This document shows positions 6,241-13,530 of a DNA stretch of 53,697 bases, in pieces (within the stretch, counting starts at the first letter, position 1; each line of letters begins with the position of its first letter). The translations under genes were made by a program, and so were the position numbers. The DNA is from a virus, in IMG/VR virus record IMGVR_UViG_3300044626_001013, positions 1-53,697 of that record; one strand, 5' to 3'. Below the pieces are notes generated by a model. The model was given only the letters and a program-made list of their open reading frames with translations. It made no database searches and was not told where the DNA came from.

Positions 6241-6380
6241 GCCTCGCCTAGCCGGGCCCTGCCCAGACTTGCCACGCCCCGCCCCGCCTTGCCCCGCCCT
6301 GCCCCGCCCTGCCATGCCACGCCCCGCCTCGCCTCGCCAAGCCCGGCCTCGCCTTGCCGGGCCTCGCCTCGCCCTGCCAT
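6241..6380. repeat. GCCNN pentamer array, long block
   Basis: Twenty-eight consecutive 5-bp units run from 6241 to 6380 in one unbroken register, and 27 of them begin with GCC; the exception is GACTT at 6266-6270. The last two bases vary freely (TC, TA, GG, CT, CC, TT, AT, AC, AA). It fills most of the 300-bp gap between the stop at 6400 and the start at 6097. Between the two blocks (6200-6240) lies a related GCCGC-rich spacer. No gene is supportable here. Confidence 0.9.
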
Positions 6381-6399
6381 CACCTCTCTCTCGCCGCCA

Positions 6400-7002
6400 T
6401 TACTCTGGCGCGACGCCGTCCGCGACCTCCCAGCCGACCACGCGGAACGTGCCGAACGGCCCGCCCTTTTCCGGCCGGAAGTCGCCAATGCCCAACTGCT
6501 CGCCGCCGTCGGCCATCAACTTGAAGATGAAGTCCTCGGCCATAAGCGCGTCGTTCACGCGGATCGTGACCTTTGCCGCCCACGAATCGAACCGGGGCCG
6601 ATGCCGCATGATGCGGCCCTTCGTGCTGGGGATCACCACCGGTCTGGAATCGACCTCGTAGTTGGTCAGGGGCTCGTTGGTCTTGGGGTCCAACAGCACG
6701 ACGGCGTCATCCATCACAGTGACCGCCGCGGGAACGCCATGCTTGGCGTACTTGCGGGTGCCCTTGATCTTGATGCCGCTGCCCGCCTCCCGCATCAACC
6801 TCGCGAACGCCGCTCCCGGCACCCAGAAGCGCCCGTCGGGCAGCCGGTACACCGCCTTCTCCGCCTGCGAGCGGGGCGTCTCCTGCGTCACCATGACCTT
6901 GACGCGTCGAGTCGTCGCCGCCAACTCGCCTTCCGCCGCCTCCCCGAACCTGTGGCTCAAGAGCGGACGCGTACCCCAAATCGTTGCCGTCACCGTTTTC
7001 AT
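6400..7002 (-). CDS. Phage protein with RAMP-like glycine-rich C-terminus (200 aa)
   Basis: The ATG at 7002-7000 has GGAAGCAGG directly upstream. The protein begins MKTVTATIWGTRPLLSHRFG, a strand followed by the LLxHRF motif. It continues with FWVPGAAFARLMREA, IDSRPVV-like EVDSRPVVIPSTKGRI, and RHRPRFDSWAAKVTI. The C-terminus LGIGDFRPEKGGPFGTFRV is a glycine-rich loop before a final strand. I know this set of motifs from uncharacterised phage proteins. The overall beta-rich layout with a C-terminal G-rich loop resembles RAMP-superfamily (Cas5/Cas6/Cas7-type) folds, which is inference. No CRISPR locus is present. It sits downstream of the DNA methyltransferase gene. Confidence 0.8.
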   Translation of the reverse strand: MKTVTATIWGTRPLLSHRFGEAAEGELAATTRRVKVMVTQETPRSQAEKAVYRLPDGRFWVPGAAFARLMREAGSGIKIKGTRKYAKHGVPAAVTVMDDAVVLLDPKTNEPLTNYEVDSRPVVIPSTKGRIMRHRPRFDSWAAKVTIRVNDALMAEDFIFKLMADGGEQLGIGDFRPEKGGPFGTFRVVGWEVADGVAPE

Positions 7003-7026
7003 CCTGCTTCCTTTCGTAAACTGCTC

Positions 7027-8322
7027 CTACTTCAACTCGTCGCCACTCGCGCCGAGACAAGCCCAAAGAGACACGAACGCATAAGCAGCGACCAGCGGGA
7101 CCACTCCGTTGCCGAGGGCGCGAAGTCGGTCCAGCCGAGGGGCAGCCCCATCAGCCACTCGACGAATGTCGGATTCAACCGCGGGCGCGAGGTCGGGCCT
7201 CGCGACGAGGATCCGCCGCCAGGCGATGGTGTCGGCGGGCCCGGGCGGGAACGGTCCCAAATCTGAGTGCAGGTCGTCAGGGCCGTTTGCAGCACCCGGC
7301 CGTCCTCCCGCACCGGCTTCTCGCCCGGAGTCCACGTCGCCCGCAGATCCTCGCCGGCGGTCATCGAACCCTGCGGGGTCGGCCACAACTGCTCCGCCGC
7401 CTCGTCCAGTTGGCCCATCCGCTGTCCTTCCCGGGCCGACCTCTTGTGGTCGTTCGCTCCCGGGGTCGGCCACGTCTGGCTCGCCGCCTGCAAGTCCCCG
7501 CCTCCACTTGCCGTCCGGCCCAACTCCTGCTTCCGTTGCGTCGATTCCCCCCCACCCGTGATCGTCCGCGGCGTCGGCCAGACCTTCACGACATCCTGAA
7601 GCATGATCTGTCGACCCTGCTCCGCACGTATCTTCGGATCGACGCCCGTGCCGCGGTTCCTTCTGTCCGATGCCGCGTTCGGCGTCGGCCAGGTCAGCAG
7701 CCGCTCCGTCGCGTCGGTCAACGTCGTGCCGACGTGGTGCGTCGCCGTCGGGCCGTAGCCCGCCGCGCCCGACGACTTCGCGTCGCCCGCCGTCGCCATC
7801 GGCCACGATGCCGAGGATGAACAGGCGTTCGCGGCGATGCGGCGCGCCGACTTCTGACGCAGAGAACAGTCCTGCCGCAACGCAAAAGCCCATTCCGTGA
7901 AGGTCGTCGCAAACAGCGTCGAAGCCGAGCGATAGGTGCCCTGGCACGTTCTCAAGGAACACGACGCCGGGCTCCACTTCCGCAATGATGCGAGCAATCT
8001 CCGGCCATAGATGCCGCTCATCACGCTCGCCAAGCCTTCGACCGGCTTGGCTGAACGGCTGGCACGGGTAGCCACCAGTGACAAGATCCACCGCACCACG
8101 CCATGCTGTGCCGTCAAAGGTTCGCAGGTCACTCCAGATAGGCGATGCAGGGATGGACGCTTCCGCCATGCGCGAAGCCAAGATCGCGGCGGCAAAGACT
8201 TCCCGCTCAACGTGGCACACGACCCGAGTCGCTCCGCCTGTGGCGAGGTCAAGTCCGAGGTCGAGGCCGCCGTACCCGGCACAGAGAGACAAGATGTTGA
8301 AGGGACCAGCAACCACATTCAT
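7027..8322 (-). CDS. DNA cytosine-C5 methyltransferase (431 aa)
   Basis: The enzyme transfers a methyl group from S-adenosylmethionine to C5 of cytosine. Motif I is LSLCAGYGGLDLG (11-23), and the catalytic Cys87 sits in GGYPCQPFSQAG. ENV is at 124-126, motif VIII is GAPHRRERLF at ~159-168, and motif X is LGNGVVPLVA at ~403-412. So it is complete and within family length. Residues ~175-390, the target-recognition region, are unusually Gly/Asp/Arg-rich with LADA/VADP repeats. The start ATG overlaps the upstream stop as ATGA. No partner endonuclease is visible, so it is probably an orphan enzyme protecting phage DNA from restriction. A second frame on the same strand (7032-8318) is also fully open and protein-like. 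Confidence 0.95.
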   Translation of the reverse strand: MNVVAGPFNILSLCAGYGGLDLGLDLATGGATRVVCHVEREVFAAAILASRMAEASIPASPIWSDLRTFDGTAWRGAVDLVTGGYPCQPFSQAGRRLGERDERHLWPEIARIIAEVEPGVVFLENVPGHLSLGFDAVCDDLHGMGFCVAAGLFSASEVGAPHRRERLFILGIVADGDGGRREVVGRGGLRPDGDAPRRHDVDRRDGAAADLADAERGIGQKEPRHGRRSEDTCGAGSTDHASGCREGLADAADDHGWGGIDATEAGVGPDGKWRRGLAGGEPDVADPGSERPQEVGPGRTADGPTGRGGGAVVADPAGFDDRRRGSAGDVDSGREAGAGGRPGAANGPDDLHSDLGPFPPGPADTIAWRRILVARPDLAPAVESDIRRVADGAAPRLDRLRALGNGVVPLVAAYAFVSLWACLGASGDELK

Positions 8323-8702
8323 TCGGCACTCCTGTCGCCTGCTTCCGCCAACCGAGCAAACGTCTCGTTGTCAACCACCCGGTGCGTGCGCTTGGCCGCA
8401 CGCTGCCATTCCCGCACGACCGCCGACGCCGCCGCGTTGTCGCTGTGAAACACCATGCGGCGGACGATCAGCAGTTCCGCCGCCATAACCTCGAGCATCC
8501 GGTCCTTGCGCGCGTGATCCATCGCCATGGCGTTGGCAACTTCCCGCAACGTCTGGTTGTCGCTGCTCACCTGAACCAGATGCCGACGGCAGTCGTCCAA
8601 ACACTCGCGCAGGTCCGTCGCGCTCACGCACGCGGTCCCGCGGCACGCCTTGGCGACCTCGTCCATCAGCCGGCAGTACGCCTCAAGGTCATCACTCTCC
8701 AT
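8319..8702 (-). CDS. Hypothetical helical protein (127 aa)
   Basis: The ATG at 8702-8700 lies inside the end of the RuvC-like gene (11-bp overlap), and its own stop overlaps the methyltransferase start. The protein is alpha-helical. An N-terminal acidic helix (MESDDLEAYCRLMDEVAKAC) is followed by a Cys-containing stretch (SATDLRECLDDCRRHLVQV). A long coiled-coil-like part continues to RMVFHSDNAAASAVVREW. There is no known domain. Its place between a resolvase and a methyltransferase suggests a nucleic-acid-related accessory role. Confidence 0.75.
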   Translation of the reverse strand: MESDDLEAYCRLMDEVAKACRGTACVSATDLRECLDDCRRHLVQVSSDNQTLREVANAMAMDHARKDRMLEVMAAELLIVRRMVFHSDNAAASAVVREWQRAAKRTHRVVDNETFARLAEAGDRSAE

Positions 8703-9210
8703 GCGGCACCTCCTCGCGCCCCGCCGCCCACCACGCCATCAGCACCGCGTCGGCTACGTTGCCCGCCGTCGTCTTGGAGCCGAATAGGGCCTCGTCCACG
8801 CCGACAATCGCCGCCGCCAGCCGCACGCGATTTGTCTTGTGCGGATCCCGCGCCGTGCCAGGCAGCCCCCGCGACCATGCGTCCGCCGCGACGAACCGCA
8901 CCCGCTGCCCGGCCAACGCCATGCCCACCGCGCCGACGGCCATGCCGTACGCCGGCAGCGTCATGGCCGAACGCGTCGCCTTGGGGCCGCCCCTTGCCCG
9001 CTCGAACGGGGTTTCGACGACGATTACCGCTGGCCGCCACTGGGCGGCGAGCGACTGCACGTACTGGCCCAGGGCGATGGCCCGCTCAAGGGCGGTGCCC
9101 CTGGACTGCGTCAGGCACTCGCCCAGCACCAGACGCGCTTCGCCCGGTTCGGCGGCGATCAACGCGATGCCCGCGGCCGTGACGCTTGGATCCACGCCTA
9201 AGACGATCAT
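8692..9210 (-). CDS. RuvC-like Holliday junction resolvase (172 aa)
   Basis: The length and order of acidic residues fit the RuvC nuclease family. Asp7 lies in the first strand VLGVDPSV, Glu66 in IVVETPFE, and Asp154 in NVADAVLMAW. Lys125 in DPHKTNRVR lies in the region that usually carries conserved basic residues. The enzyme should cut four-way DNA junctions made by recombination or branched replication DNA before packaging. The ATG at 9210-9208 overlaps the previous stop as ATGA. It is co-expressed with the helicase loader and initiator-like protein. Confidence 0.9.
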   Translation of the reverse strand: MIVLGVDPSVTAAGIALIAAEPGEARLVLGECLTQSRGTALERAIALGQYVQSLAAQWRPAVIVVETPFERARGGPKATRSAMTLPAYGMAVGAVGMALAGQRVRFVAADAWSRGLPGTARDPHKTNRVRLAAAIVGVDEALFGSKTTAGNVADAVLMAWWAAGREEVPHGE

Positions 9211-9491
9211 GCCGTTCCTCCCTGAGCCCGCAGGCCCGCCTTGACCTTGCGCACCAGTTGCCTTTCCTCCGCGGTCGGCACGTGCTTCCTAGCCCTTACT
9301 TGCTTCTCCAGCATGTCGAGCGCGCCGCTGGCATCCCGCATGCCGCGACGCAGTTCGCTGATCCGGAACAAAATCCAGTGGTCCCGGCTTTCCGCCGTCA
9401 GCACCGCCGACACCTGCAAGGCCGATTGCACGACAGTGGCGCACGCCACGACCGCCTTGCTCGCGACGGGGTTCTCCCACACGTTGGTCAT
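9207..9491 (-). CDS. Small hypothetical replication-cluster protein (94 aa)
   Basis: The start ATG at 9491-9489 overlaps the stop of the helicase-loader gene as ATGA, and its own stop overlaps the RuvC start. The sequence is helical: VASKAVVACATVVQSALQVS, then RISELRRGMRDASGALDMLE, and a basic tail (VRARKHVPTAEERQLVRKVK). The basic C-terminus fits a DNA- or protein-binding accessory factor, but no family is recognised. Confidence 0.75.
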   Translation of the reverse strand: MTNVWENPVASKAVVACATVVQSALQVSAVLTAESRDHWILFRISELRRGMRDASGALDMLEKQVRARKHVPTAEERQLVRKVKAGLRAQGGTA

Positions 9492-10048
9492 GCCTTGCAC
9501 TCCGTGGTGACGCGACGGTGCGAGGGCCCGGCCATCTCGACCAGCCCGCCCGTCTCCATCATCCGGTCGACGATGGAGGCACCCAGCGCCTTGACCATCG
9601 CCTCGGGCCGAAGGTTCGCGATCAGCAGCGTGGGCTGCATTTCGCCGTACCGCTTGTCTAGCAGGCGGACCAGTTGCTTGTCCTCCCACGCCGTGCCGAA
9701 CGCTTCTTGCAGTTCGTCGATCACCAGCAGCCACACCCGGCTCAGTTGCGCCAGCATGATGCCAGCCTTGGACTCGTCCATCTCCGCCCGCATGCGGGCA
9801 AACATGTCGGCGGCGCGGATGTATTTGGCTTCGCGGGCATGCGTGAACAACGAATGACGCACGGCGTGCGCGGCCAGCAGCGTCTTGCCCGTGCCCCGGG
9901 GGCCGACCAGCGCGACCAAGCCGTGCCGCTCGAACAGTCCTTCCTTTACCTTGGCGACGACTTCCGGGTCGAACTGCGCCTCAACCGCTTGGCGGTGACG
10001 CAAGGGAACGCCCGATGCGGAAAAGCCGTCACGCGGATCCTGTTTCAC
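9488..10048 (-). CDS. DnaC/IstB-type AAA+ helicase loader (186 aa)
   Basis: I start at GTG 10048-10046, which overlaps the upstream stop as GTGA and has GGAAGGGGGG upstream. The ATPase core is clear. Walker A is GPRGTGKT (49-56), Walker B is LLVIDE (107-112), and the sensor strand is TLLIANL with Asn145. IVDRM carries the likely arginine finger (Arg162) and GPSHRR lies near the end. Short DnaC-like proteins of this kind bind ssDNA and load the replicative helicase at the origin. The neighbour immediately upstream is the initiator-like gene, the classical phage pairing (compare lambda O and P). No helicase gene is visible, so a host helicase is likely recruited. Confidence 0.88.
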   Translation of the reverse strand: MKQDPRDGFSASGVPLRHRQAVEAQFDPEVVAKVKEGLFERHGLVALVGPRGTGKTLLAAHAVRHSLFTHAREAKYIRAADMFARMRAEMDESKAGIMLAQLSRVWLLVIDELQEAFGTAWEDKQLVRLLDKRYGEMQPTLLIANLRPEAMVKALGASIVDRMMETGGLVEMAGPSHRRVTTECKA

Positions 10049-10986
10049 TGTTGTCCCCCCTTCCGCCCCATGAGCGCGGCCACGGTTTCGGAGGCGTCCG
10101 GCTCGGTGTATTCGGCCTCGATTTTGAGGGTCCGGTGAGCCCCTTCCGGACGGGTCGCCGGACGGGCTCCGGAACGGGTCGCGGACCGGTCTGGGAAGCA
10201 CCCTTGCCACCCGTTCGCGACCGAGTCGAGCATCGCCTGAGCCGCCGCGTCGGGCCCCGCGGCGACCAGTTTGCGGATCAACGCAGAGGCCGCCAGACGC
10301 GTTATGGGCTTCCCCATGGTCCGGCGGTGGGCGTGGTACCCCTCGGCGGCCTCCTGAACGGTCGTAGGCAGGCCAGCGGCCAAGAGCATTTCGATCCAGA
10401 CCGCCACCGAGAGCGATTCCGGCTTCTTGCGGCCCCCGCCCCCCCCCGGGGGGGTTGGGGGGGTTTCTGGGCTTTTGGCGTCTGGCTTCTGGCTTCTGGG
10501 GGGCGGCAAAATCTCGGCAGGTGCCGGGTGTTTTGCCGCGGCAAAATCATCGGTTTGCCGCGGCAAATGCCCCGGCAAGTGCTGCGGCAAATGCCCCGGC
10601 AAGTGCCGCGGCAAACTCCCCGGCAAACCGTTGGTCACGGCCGCGCCGCGACGACCCGCTTCGGCCCTCACCTGCGACACCGCGCGGTCCCTGACGGTCC
10701 GCGGGCAGTACAGCGCCCCGTCGTCCCGACGCTGCGCCACGCCCGCCTCCAGCAACTCCTGCAACGCCTTGACCACGACCGGTTGCGGCCCGTTGACCCG
10801 TCTCGCGACGTCCTCAAGGCTCCACGCCTTCCCGTTGCTGGCCAGCACGCCGGGCTCGTCGCACGACCAGGCCACGCAGATCACCTCGATCCAGACGCCA
10901 CGCGCGACCAGCGACACCGCCCGCAGTTTGGCGGAGCCGAGCCAGTCGGAGGGGAAGAACTTGATGAAGGGGAGTGACGTTGCCAC
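10045..10986 (-). CDS. Replication initiator-like winged-helix protein (313 aa)
   Basis: The GTG start at 10986-10984 has GGACGA upstream. The N-terminus (SLPFIKFFPSDWLGSAKL) and the following helices match the N-terminal domain of phage replication proteins that precede a DnaC-like loader. This part has a winged-helix pattern (SLEDVARRVNGPQPVVVKAL, RRDDGALYCPR). Residues ~118-145 are an LPGH/LPRH tetrapeptide repeat encoded by the iteron-like DNA cluster at 10531-10626. A Pro/Gly-rich linker and a C-terminal helical domain (YHAHRRTMGKPITRLAAS) follow. By analogy with lambda O, it probably binds repeats inside its own gene and recruits the loader; that is inference. Confidence 0.8.
   Translation of the reverse strand: MATSLPFIKFFPSDWLGSAKLRAVSLVARGVWIEVICVAWSCDEPGVLASNGKAWSLEDVARRVNGPQPVVVKALQELLEAGVAQRRDDGALYCPRTVRDRAVSQVRAEAGRRGAAVTNGLPGSLPRHLPGHLPQHLPGHLPRQTDDFAAAKHPAPAEILPPPRSQKPDAKSPETPPTPPGGGGGRKKPESLSVAVWIEMLLAAGLPTTVQEAAEGYHAHRRTMGKPITRLAASALIRKLVAAGPDAAAQAMLDSVANGWQGCFPDRSATRSGARPATRPEGAHRTLKIEAEYTEPDASETVAALMGRKGGQQ
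10531..10626. repeat. Iteron-like palindrome cluster, candidate origin of replication
   Basis: The perfect palindrome TTTTGCCGCGGCAAAA (10531-10546) is followed by TTTGCCGCGGCAAA (10554-10567). Then come five tandem 12-bp variants of TGCYSCGGCAAR up to 10626. The units alternate between CCCCGGCAAG and CCGCGGCAAA types, giving a 24-bp super-period. All of it lies inside the initiator-like gene, the position of lambda-type origins. Confidence 0.65.
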
Positions 10987-11059
10987 AAAGTCGTCCGTGA
11001 CGTGACGAGTCAGGAAGCCAGACGCCGCCTACACCGGCGACGCCTAGCGCGAGTGCGAA

Positions 11060-11139
11060 AGTGACTTGGCAGGACTCGAACCTGCTACTTCGCCGCGGCG
11101 GACAGTCGAAACCGCGCGAAGCCCACCATGCAAGCCACT
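11060..11139 (-). ncRNA. tRNA-like structure A (degenerate tRNA or attP-like segment)
   Basis: On the minus strand a 9-bp acceptor-like stem (AGTGGCTTG with CAAGTCACT, one G-U) closes the element. A perfect T-arm, GCAGG TTCGAGT CCTGC (11085-11069), has the canonical TTCGA loop. The middle does not fold into normal D and anticodon arms. Instead GCTTCGC pairs with GCGAAGT around an inner GCGG/CCGC stem with a 10-nt loop. There is no encoded CCA. It may be a decayed tRNA, a tRNA-mimicking RNA, or an attachment site copied from a host tRNA 3' half. Confidence 0.4.
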
Positions 11140-11180
11140 GGGGTGATGCCGCGGGTGATCGAGGCCCGCAACCCCGAAAA

Positions 11181-11207
11181 CCCGGCAAGACACGCTGCCT
11201 TGCCGGG
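11181..11207 (-). terminator. Factor-independent terminator after the recombination genes
   Basis: A perfect 9-bp stem, CCCGGCAAG with CTTGCCGGG, has a 9-nt loop. On the minus strand it is followed by TTTTCGGGG. It lies about 90 bp after the stop of the annealing-protein gene and separates the integrase/recombination unit from the replication unit. Confidence 0.75.
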
Positions 11208-11227
11208 CGAGAGGGGAGGAGAGAGAA

Positions 11228-11289
11228 ACCGACGTGCCGGAGTCGCACCGGCCGCGGGGGTGTAAGCCCTGCGTGCGCTCGCCGTCGGT
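11228..11289 (-). ncRNA. tRNA-like structure B (short, no D-arm)
   Basis: On the minus strand ACCGACG pairs with CGTCGGT (7 bp). A T-arm-like hairpin is GCCGG TGCGACT CCGGC. An anticodon-like arm has stem CAGGG/CCCCG (one mismatch) and the 7-nt loop CTTACAC, in which T33 and A37 positions are canonical and the anticodon would be TAC. Only about ten bases remain where a D-arm should be, and the T-loop departs from TTC. It is probably a degenerate tRNA; a chance fold is possible. Confidence 0.3.
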
Positions 11290-11294
11290 CCGAG

Positions 11295-12239
11295 TCAGAA
11301 CGGAGGCGTGTCGCTGCCGACCGGCTGGTCGAGGAACGAGAGATCCTCCGCCACCACCGCAGGGCTCTTGCCCCGTGCCCCGACTCGCGGGGGCTTGGGA
11401 GCCTCCACCTGCTTCGGAGGCTCCACCACCATCGCCGGAATCACCGGCTGCACCTTGAGCGCGTCGATCCTGGCGTTCGCGTCGTTGGCTTCAGGGAAGC
11501 ACGTCTCGATGTTGGCCTCCCCGTCCTTGATCGCCTGCGCGTAGCCCTTGAGGACGGCCAGATGGTCCAAGGTGATGTCCACCTCGCCCGCCACGCCGAT
11601 GGACGCAAACACCCGGGCGGGCAGCACGCCCATCTGCTGGAAGTGCTTGAGCATCGCGCTCCGCCGGGCGGCCAGCGTCTGCGCGTCGCCCACCGCCACC
11701 TTGCGGGCCTGCTCCAACACGGGAATGACGAACGCCCGCGGGATCACCGAGAAGATGGCGTTGCGGCGGGCCTTGCTCATCGCCGCCGCCGCCGTCACGC
11801 CGATCATGTCCTCGTTGAACCGCTTGCCCTGCTTGTTGGTGATGCGGGCCCTCACCTCCACCGCCTGGCCGTTGTTGCGTTCAAGGTCGATGCACATGGC
11901 CCGGACCGTGATGGCGTCCGGCCCGATGTCGACCAAGCGACAGTCGACCCGAATGTTGCCCCACGACGCGGCGACGATCTCCGCGAAGCGGGCCGTCGGC
12001 CCCTCGATGGTCTTGCCGTCCCGCGGGATGGCGTAGATGCACGCCGCCGCCACGCTCTCCGACAGCGACACCGCCGCCATCGCCTCCTGCTGGAACTTGG
12101 TCATGCTCCTCGGGTAACGCTTCGCGGTCTGAATCTGCATGTCGATCTCGGCGCGGCTCAACGCCTCCACCGCCGACGGGGTCGCCAACTCCCCCGCCGT
12201 TTCCTGATCCTGCTCGATGACGCTCAATCCGTTTTCCAT
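11295..12239 (-). CDS. Putative phage single-strand annealing recombinase (314 aa)
   Basis: The ATG at 12239-12237 has the strong ribosome-binding site AAGGAGG. The central part carries a pattern I know from phage recombination proteins encoded next to RecE-like nucleases. It runs YAIPRDGKTIEGPTARFAEI, then an interrupted beta region, then DMIGVTAAAAMSKARRNAIF. A C-terminal helical part contains VDITLDHLAVLKGYAQAI. The extreme C-terminus after a Pro-rich linker is acidic and ends in DTPPF, like tails that bind ssDNA-associated partners. It would anneal ssDNA exposed by the nuclease two genes upstream. The exact superfamily (RecT/Rad52/ERF-like) is not settled by eye. Confidence 0.7.
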   Translation of the reverse strand: MENGLSVIEQDQETAGELATPSAVEALSRAEIDMQIQTAKRYPRSMTKFQQEAMAAVSLSESVAAACIYAIPRDGKTIEGPTARFAEIVAASWGNIRVDCRLVDIGPDAITVRAMCIDLERNNGQAVEVRARITNKQGKRFNEDMIGVTAAAAMSKARRNAIFSVIPRAFVIPVLEQARKVAVGDAQTLAARRSAMLKHFQQMGVLPARVFASIGVAGEVDITLDHLAVLKGYAQAIKDGEANIETCFPEANDANARIDALKVQPVIPAMVVEPPKQVEAPKPPRVGARGKSPAVVAEDLSFLDQPVGSDTPPF

Positions 12240-12251
12240 GCTGCCTCCTTG

Positions 12252-13517
12252 TTACTCGCACACGATTTCCACGCCCTCGGCCGCGGACCGGTCGCTTACG
12301 ACCCGCTCCATGACCGCCACGCCGCCGTACTCGTTCAGAGCCTCGACCAACGCCGCCTTGCTGGCGGCGTCCAACGACTCCCCACGCTCGATGAACACCA
12401 GCCGCATCTGCGGCTTGGCCGCCAGCACCGCCGCCACGCCCAGCCGGATCCGCTGGGCCGTCGACGCCTGCGCCAGCGGGATCCCGTTGAGCCGCACGCC
12501 GTCGTCCGTGATCTCGACGCCCTCGATGGGCAGCCGGGCGGAGCGCATCAACGCGCGCCGCTCGGTGTCGATGTCCTCAATGGCACGCTCCAGCCCATCC
12601 GTTTCGGCCACGGCCGCACGGACCGCTTCCGCCGCGTCGTGGTGAGCCCTGCGTCGCCGGGCGGCTTGGTTCAGCCGCTCCAGATCCCGCAGGTGCTGGT
12701 GCAGGGGCTCGACGTCGACGGGCTCAATGGTCGCCAGCCGTGCCTTGCCCATTTCCAGTTCCGCCGCCAACGCCGCCCGCTGCGTCTCCACCTCGCGGAT
12801 CCGGGCCCGCAGGGCCTCGACCTCGGCGTCAGCCTGCGAAATCTTGGCCTCCGTCGCCGCCACCCACTGGTGGCCCTTGGCGACCAGCCCGTTGCGATGC
12901 TCGGCGTCGCGGATCCTTTCAATGAGTTCGCTCGCCGACTGCTCCTCGTCGGGCCCGTCCACCAGCGGGGTGGCGGCCAGCAGCGCCTTGGCCCGCGTGA
13001 CCTGCCGGTTCGCGGCGGTTCGCTGGTCGTACGCGTCGGCCCGCCGGCGGGCCAGCGTGTCCAGCGTGTCCGCCATGCCCGCCACCTTGGCCAGCGCGGT
13101 CGCCTGCTCGCGTTCAGGCAGTTCCGCAAACGCCAGCGGATCGGCGGCCATGTCCGACAGCCACGCCGCCATCAGTTCGGCGGGCTTGCTGACCTTGTTT
13201 CCGGTCGCGTCGTGCAGCGTCATCGAGGCGGTGCCCGCCTTCGTGACCTTCCGCTCGATGCGGTACCGGTCGGTCTGGATGATCACCGTCGCGGCGTCGG
13301 CACCGCGACGCACCGGCATCTCCGGCAGGGCTCGCCCGCCGGTGAGGCCCCACGTGAGCGCGTGAATGATGCTGCTCTTGCCGGATCCGTTCGCCCCGCG
13401 GAGTTCCACCAGCGGCCCCGTCACGTCACCTGCGGCGAACCGAATCCCTTGAAACTGGCTGATCTCGAACGCCAGCAACCTGATCGTGCCGGTTGCGGCC
13501 TCAGTCGTCATCGTCAT
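12252..13517 (-). CDS. SbcC/RecF-like ABC-type ATPase (421 aa)
   Basis: The ATG at 13517-13515 follows a GGGGGTG ribosome-binding site. Walker A, GANGSGKSS, is at 41-49. A coiled-coil middle (~170-330) follows, with repeats of Arg/Glu/Ala (AEVEALRARIREVETQRAAL). The ABC signature-like stretch AQASTAQRIRLG is at ~345-358 and the Walker B strand MRLVFIERGE at ~371-380. At 421 residues it is a short SMC-like protein with one compact coiled coil, much smaller than SbcC (about 1,000). Its place between the PD-(D/E)XK nuclease and the annealing protein suggests a DNA-end processing complex; that partnership is inference. Confidence 0.88.
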   Translation of the reverse strand: MTMTTEAATGTIRLLAFEISQFQGIRFAAGDVTGPLVELRGANGSGKSSIIHALTWGLTGGRALPEMPVRRGADAATVIIQTDRYRIERKVTKAGTASMTLHDATGNKVSKPAELMAAWLSDMAADPLAFAELPEREQATALAKVAGMADTLDTLARRRADAYDQRTAANRQVTRAKALLAATPLVDGPDEEQSASELIERIRDAEHRNGLVAKGHQWVAATEAKISQADAEVEALRARIREVETQRAALAAELEMGKARLATIEPVDVEPLHQHLRDLERLNQAARRRRAHHDAAEAVRAAVAETDGLERAIEDIDTERRALMRSARLPIEGVEITDDGVRLNGIPLAQASTAQRIRLGVAAVLAAKPQMRLVFIERGESLDAASKAALVEALNEYGGVAVMERVVSDRSAAEGVEIVCE

Positions 13518-13530
13518 GTTGCACCCCCGT

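Larger units (their letters stand above)
10987..11294. other. Non-coding island between replication and recombination genes
   Basis: No open frame here is convincing. The island holds two tRNA-like folds and a factor-independent terminator, listed separately. I could not find a confident promoter for the replication genes on its left. Confidence 0.6.

Noticed and set aside
5760-6488. Minus-strand 242-codon frame through the pentamer array
   Set aside because: Its N-terminal half is an artificial Gly/Arg/Ala repeat translated from GCCNN units, and its second half is a shadow of the 174-aa gene.
6400-7002. CRISPR-associated protein of a CRISPR system
   Set aside because: There is no repeat-spacer array, no cas1/cas2, and no effector gene in the window; the resemblance is to a fold only.
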